In this document: one piece after another, positions 45,845 through 48,652 of the stretch
How the letters are laid out: the number at the start of each line of letters is the position of its first letter
How positions within the stretch are numbered: the first letter of the stretch is position 1
Assembly: GCA_016200485.1 (NCBI GenBank)
Contig: JACQEP010000007.1
Coordinates: forward strand, 1 to 48,652
Reading direction: 5' to 3'
From: Gammaproteobacteria bacterium
Lineage (GTDB): Bacteria > Pseudomonadota > Gammaproteobacteria > Tenderiales > Tenderiaceae
DNA length: 48,652 nt
The notes under the pieces: model-generated
What the model saw: only the letters and a program-made list of their open reading frames with translations
Told to the model about the DNA's origin: nothing
The model's database searches: none
Program-made: the position numbers and the translations under genes

Positions 45845-48646
45845 ATGACAAACACTGAAGCCCAAACCCGCAAAGAACTAATAGACAAGCAGCTTCAGTC
45901 GGCGGGCTGGGATGTCGGCGACCACACCCAAGTCGTTGCAGAGTTCGATATCAAAGTTGGCCTTCCCGAGGGCATACAAGAGCCGCGTACAAAATATGAA
46001 GGTCACCAGTTCAGCGATTATGTGTTGCTAGGAAAAGACGGTAAACCTCTGGCAGTGGTAGAAGCAAAAAAAACCAGCAAAGATGCAGCGCTGGGCCGAG
46101 AGCAGGCAAAACAATATTGCTACAACATTCAAAAAGGGCGGGATAGTGAACTCCCATTCTGCTTTTATACAAATGGTCTCGAAACCTATTTCTGGGATCT
46201 GGATAACTATCCACCGCGCAAAGTGGTCGGATTTCCAACCCGTGATGATCTCGAGCGCTTCCAATACATTCGCCGCAACCGCAAGCCGCTAACCCAAGAG
46301 CTCATCAACACGTCTATTGCAGGTCGTGATTACCAGATCCGCGCTATCCGCGCGGTACTGGAAGGCATTGAACAAAAGAAACGTGACTTCCTACTGGTGA
46401 TGGCAACAGGCACCGGCAAGACCCGCACCTGCATAGCCATGGTTGATGCGCTGATGCGCGCCGGCCACGCCGAAAAAGTGCTCTTCCTGGTCGACCGCAT
46501 AGCGCTCAGGGAACAAGCACTGGCAGCGTTCAAAGAGCATCTACCCAATGAGCCACGCTGGCCCAACGTCGGTGAAAAACTCATCGCCAAAGATCGTCGT
46601 ATCTACGTGTCAACGTATCCCACGATGCTCAACATTATTCGCGATGAGTCACAGCACCTGTCACCGCATTATTTTGATTTCATTGTCATCGACGAGAGCC
46701 ACCGCTCGATTTACAACACTTACGGCGAAGTCATCAGCTATTTCAAAACCACCACCTTGGGACTGACGGCGACGCCCACCGACATCATCGATCACAACAC
46801 TTTTAAGCTCTTTCACTGCGAAGACGGCATCCCGACCTTTGCCTACACTTTTGGGGAAGCAGTCAACAATGTGCCGCCATACCTGAGCAGCTTTCAGGTA
46901 ATGAAGATTCAAACCAAGTTCCAGATGGAAGGCATCAGCAAACGCACCATCTCGCTCGATGATCAGAAGAAGCTGCTGCTGGAAGGTAAGGAAATCGAAG
47001 AGATCAACTTCGAAGGTTCGCAGCTGGAAAAACAGGTTATCAACAAAGGGACCAACACCCTCATCGTTAAGGAATTCATGGAAGAGTCCATCAAGGACTC
47101 CAATGGCGTGCTGCCCGGCAAAACCATCTTCTTCTGTTCGACCAAGGCCCATGCCCGGCGTATGGAAGAGATTTTCGACGCACTCTATCCGCAATACAAA
47201 GGCGAGCTCGCCAAGGTATTGGTCTCGGATGATCCGCGTGTCTATGGCAAAGGTGGCTTGCTCGATCAGTTCACCAACAACGACATGCCCCGCGTCGCCA
47301 TCAGTGTCGACATGCTTGATACAGGCATCGACGTGCGCGAGATCGTCAATCTCGTTTTTGCCAAACCGGTTTACTCCTACACCAAGTTCTGGCAGATGGT
47401 CGGGCGTGGCACTCGCTTACTGGAAACCAATAAACCCAAACCTTGGTGCACTGAAAAAGACGTGTTCCTGATTTTGGACTGCTGGGACAACTTCGAGTAC
47501 TTTAAGCTCCAACCCAAGGGCAAGGAATTAAAACCACAGCTGCCTCTGCCGGTGCGATTGGTTGGCCTGCGCCTCGATAAAATAGAAAGAGCCATTGATA
47601 GCGGTCATCAAGACATTGCTGATCGTGAGATCACCAAACTCCGCAATCAGATTGCCGAACTGCCGCAAAACTCAGTCGTGATCAAAGAAGCTGCAACCGC
47701 ACTCAATAAACTTAAAGAAGAAAACTTCTGGATTAGCCTTAACCACCAGAAGCTGGAATTCCTGCGCGCCGAGATCAAACCTCTGTTCCGCACCGTATCA
47801 GAGGCCGACTTCAAGGCCATGCGATTTGAGCGCGACCTGCTGGAGTATTCATTGGCCAAGCTCAGCGAAGAAAAGGAACGGGCAGACACCCTTAAAGAGG
47901 GCATTGTCGAGCAGATCAGCGAACTGCCGCTCAGTATCAATTTTGTTAAAGCCGAAGAACAGCTGATCCGCGCCGTCCAAAGCAACCACTACTGGGCCAA
48001 CATCACAGAAGACGCCCTGGACGAGATGAATAACAAACTCGGCCCACTGATGAAGTTCCGCGAGCAAGATAGCGGCGGCACCGGCCCGGTTCACCTCGAC
48101 CTGACCGACATCCTGCATCACAAGGATTGGGTGGAGTTCGGCCCCCAGCACGAAGCCGTCAGCATCAGCCGTTATCGCGAAATGGTTGAAGCCCTGATCG
48201 CCGAACTCACTGAGCGCAATCCGATACTGGCGAAAATCAAAAACGGCAAAGAGATTAACGCCGCTGAAGCTAATGAGCTGGCCGAACTGCTGCATGCCGA
48301 ACACCCGCACATCACTGAAGACCTGTTGCGTCAGGTCTACAAAAACCGTAAGGCCCGCTTCATCCAGTTCATCCGCCACATCCTCGGCATCGAAATATTG
48401 AAAAGCTTCCCCGAAACCGTTAGTGAAGCCTTCGATCAGTTCATCCGGCAGCACACCAACCTCAGTAGCCGGCAACTGGCGTTTCTCAATCTATTGAAAA
48501 ACTTTATTGTTGAACGTGAAAAAGTAGGAAAGAAAGACTTGATCAACGCGCCTTTTACGGTTATACACCCGCAAGGCATACGGGGCGTGTTTAGCCCGAG
48601 CGAGATAAACGAAATACTCCAGCTCACCGAAAGTTTGGCTGCGTAA
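45845..48646 (+). CDS. hsdR: Type I restriction enzyme subunit R (HsdR)
   Basis: The 933-aa DNA-cutting and translocating subunit of a type I restriction system. The nuclease domain (about 1-150) has the PD-(D/E)xK-like residues D58, E73 and K75 (SDYVLL ... VVEAKK). The helicase part has ATGTGKT (187-193), DESH (283-286), GLTATP, and QMVGRGTRL (motif VI). The C-terminal part resembles the EcoEI-type R C-terminal domain. The start ATG at 45845 matches the family N-terminus; an upstream start adds 11 residues. Its base composition is closer to the backbone than to the tns genes, so it is likely a separate acquisition. It acts with HsdM and HsdS, expected just downstream. Confidence 0.95.
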   Translation: MTNTEAQTRKELIDKQLQSAGWDVGDHTQVVAEFDIKVGLPEGIQEPRTKYEGHQFSDYVLLGKDGKPLAVVEAKKTSKDAALGREQAKQYCYNIQKGRDSELPFCFYTNGLETYFWDLDNYPPRKVVGFPTRDDLERFQYIRRNRKPLTQELINTSIAGRDYQIRAIRAVLEGIEQKKRDFLLVMATGTGKTRTCIAMVDALMRAGHAEKVLFLVDRIALREQALAAFKEHLPNEPRWPNVGEKLIAKDRRIYVSTYPTMLNIIRDESQHLSPHYFDFIVIDESHRSIYNTYGEVISYFKTTTLGLTATPTDIIDHNTFKLFHCEDGIPTFAYTFGEAVNNVPPYLSSFQVMKIQTKFQMEGISKRTISLDDQKKLLLEGKEIEEINFEGSQLEKQVINKGTNTLIVKEFMEESIKDSNGVLPGKTIFFCSTKAHARRMEEIFDALYPQYKGELAKVLVSDDPRVYGKGGLLDQFTNNDMPRVAISVDMLDTGIDVREIVNLVFAKPVYSYTKFWQMVGRGTRLLETNKPKPWCTEKDVFLILDCWDNFEYFKLQPKGKELKPQLPLPVRLVGLRLDKIERAIDSGHQDIADREITKLRNQIAELPQNSVVIKEAATALNKLKEENFWISLNHQKLEFLRAEIKPLFRTVSEADFKAMRFERDLLEYSLAKLSEEKERADTLKEGIVEQISELPLSINFVKAEEQLIRAVQSNHYWANITEDALDEMNNKLGPLMKFREQDSGGTGPVHLDLTDILHHKDWVEFGPQHEAVSISRYREMVEALIAELTERNPILAKIKNGKEINAAEANELAELLHAEHPHITEDLLRQVYKNRKARFIQFIRHILGIEILKSFPETVSEAFDQFIRQHTNLSSRQLAFLNLLKNFIVEREKVGKKDLINAPFTVIHPQGIRGVFSPSEINEILQLTESLAA

Positions 48647-48647
48647 A

Positions 48648-48652
48648 ATGAC
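48648..48652 (+). CDS. Start of the next gene, cut by the window end
   Basis: ATG lies one base after the hsdR stop (TAA at 48644-48646). An hsdM or hsdS gene is expected by context, but only five bases are visible. Confidence 0.35.

Larger units (their letters stand above)
38057..48652 (+). mobile_element. Tn7-like transposon at attTn7, right-end part
   Basis: A transposon of at least 10.6 kb. The end begins TGTGTAGTGATAAAAAAG, similar to the end of Tn7 (TGTGGGCGGACAAAATAG), and lies at the known distance downstream of glmS. Genes tnsA, tnsB, tnsC, a small gene, tniQ-1 and tniQ-2 run away from glmS, the same arrangement as in Tn7, where the tns operon starts at the right end next to glmS. 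They are visibly AT-richer than the backbone. Cargo starts with a type I restriction gene. No tnsE is seen, and no CRISPR-Cas gene appears in the visible part. The other end was not found up to 48652. Confidence 0.93.

Overview
The window looks like a chromosomal segment from a gammaproteobacterium. The backbone carries the order mnmE ... mnmG-rsmG-parA-parB-atpZ-atpI-atpBEFHAGDC-globin-glmU-glmS, an arrangement commonly found near the replication origin in this class. The genus cannot be read from the sequence. Two mobile systems bracket the segment, and there are many short palindromic repeats between genes.

Left end (1-2855): an integron. An IntI-type tyrosine recombinase (1872-2855, + strand) points away from an attI-like region (about 1750-1871). 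On the other side lies one gene cassette, read on the - strand, with a 90-aa unknown ORF. The attC site of this cassette is interrupted by a group II intron of the class C type (1-1459, 5' part outside the window). Its reverse transcriptase, domain V and domain VI are all visible. The intron runs opposite to the cassette, as known group IIC-attC introns do. intI ends 13 bases before mnmE.

2869-20934: mnmE and mnmG, usually close, are separated by about 14.8 kb of other genes. These are a periplasmic Cys-rich repeat protein, an NlpC/P60 lipoprotein, a phosphoesterase, a two-gene unit of a RimK-like ATP-grasp ligase with a GNAT-C39 peptidase fusion, argE, a truncated TIGR04255-like gene, and a four-gene lipoprotein operon (LPP20-like, LpoB-like, COG3014-like, LPP20-like). 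A P2-type cation ATPase converges on a CPA1 Na+/H+ antiporter.

21109-38034: rsmG, parA and parB follow, then a DUF4105 membrane or outer-membrane protein and a DUF3015-like gene broken by an in-frame amber codon. The complete F1Fo ATP synthase operon comes next, with a good sigma70 promoter and a terminator. A single-domain globin, glmU and glmS complete the stretch. Three copies of a MITE-like repeat beginning CACCACAGAGGCACAGA sit before argE, before rsmG and between parA and parB.

Right end (38057-48652): a Tn7-like transposon inserted 22 bases after the glmS stop codon, the classical attTn7 position. It has a Tn7-like terminal sequence with three regularly spaced TnsB-type repeats. Its genes are tnsA, tnsB (DDE residues spaced exactly as in Tn7), a short tnsC, a 111-aa unknown gene, and two different TniQ/TnsD-family genes. 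No tnsE is visible. A type I restriction subunit (hsdR) is the first cargo gene, and another gene starts at the window edge. The far end of the transposon is not in the window. The two TniQ proteins with the small unknown protein, and the GNAT-C39/RimK pair, are the best candidates for poorly described systems.
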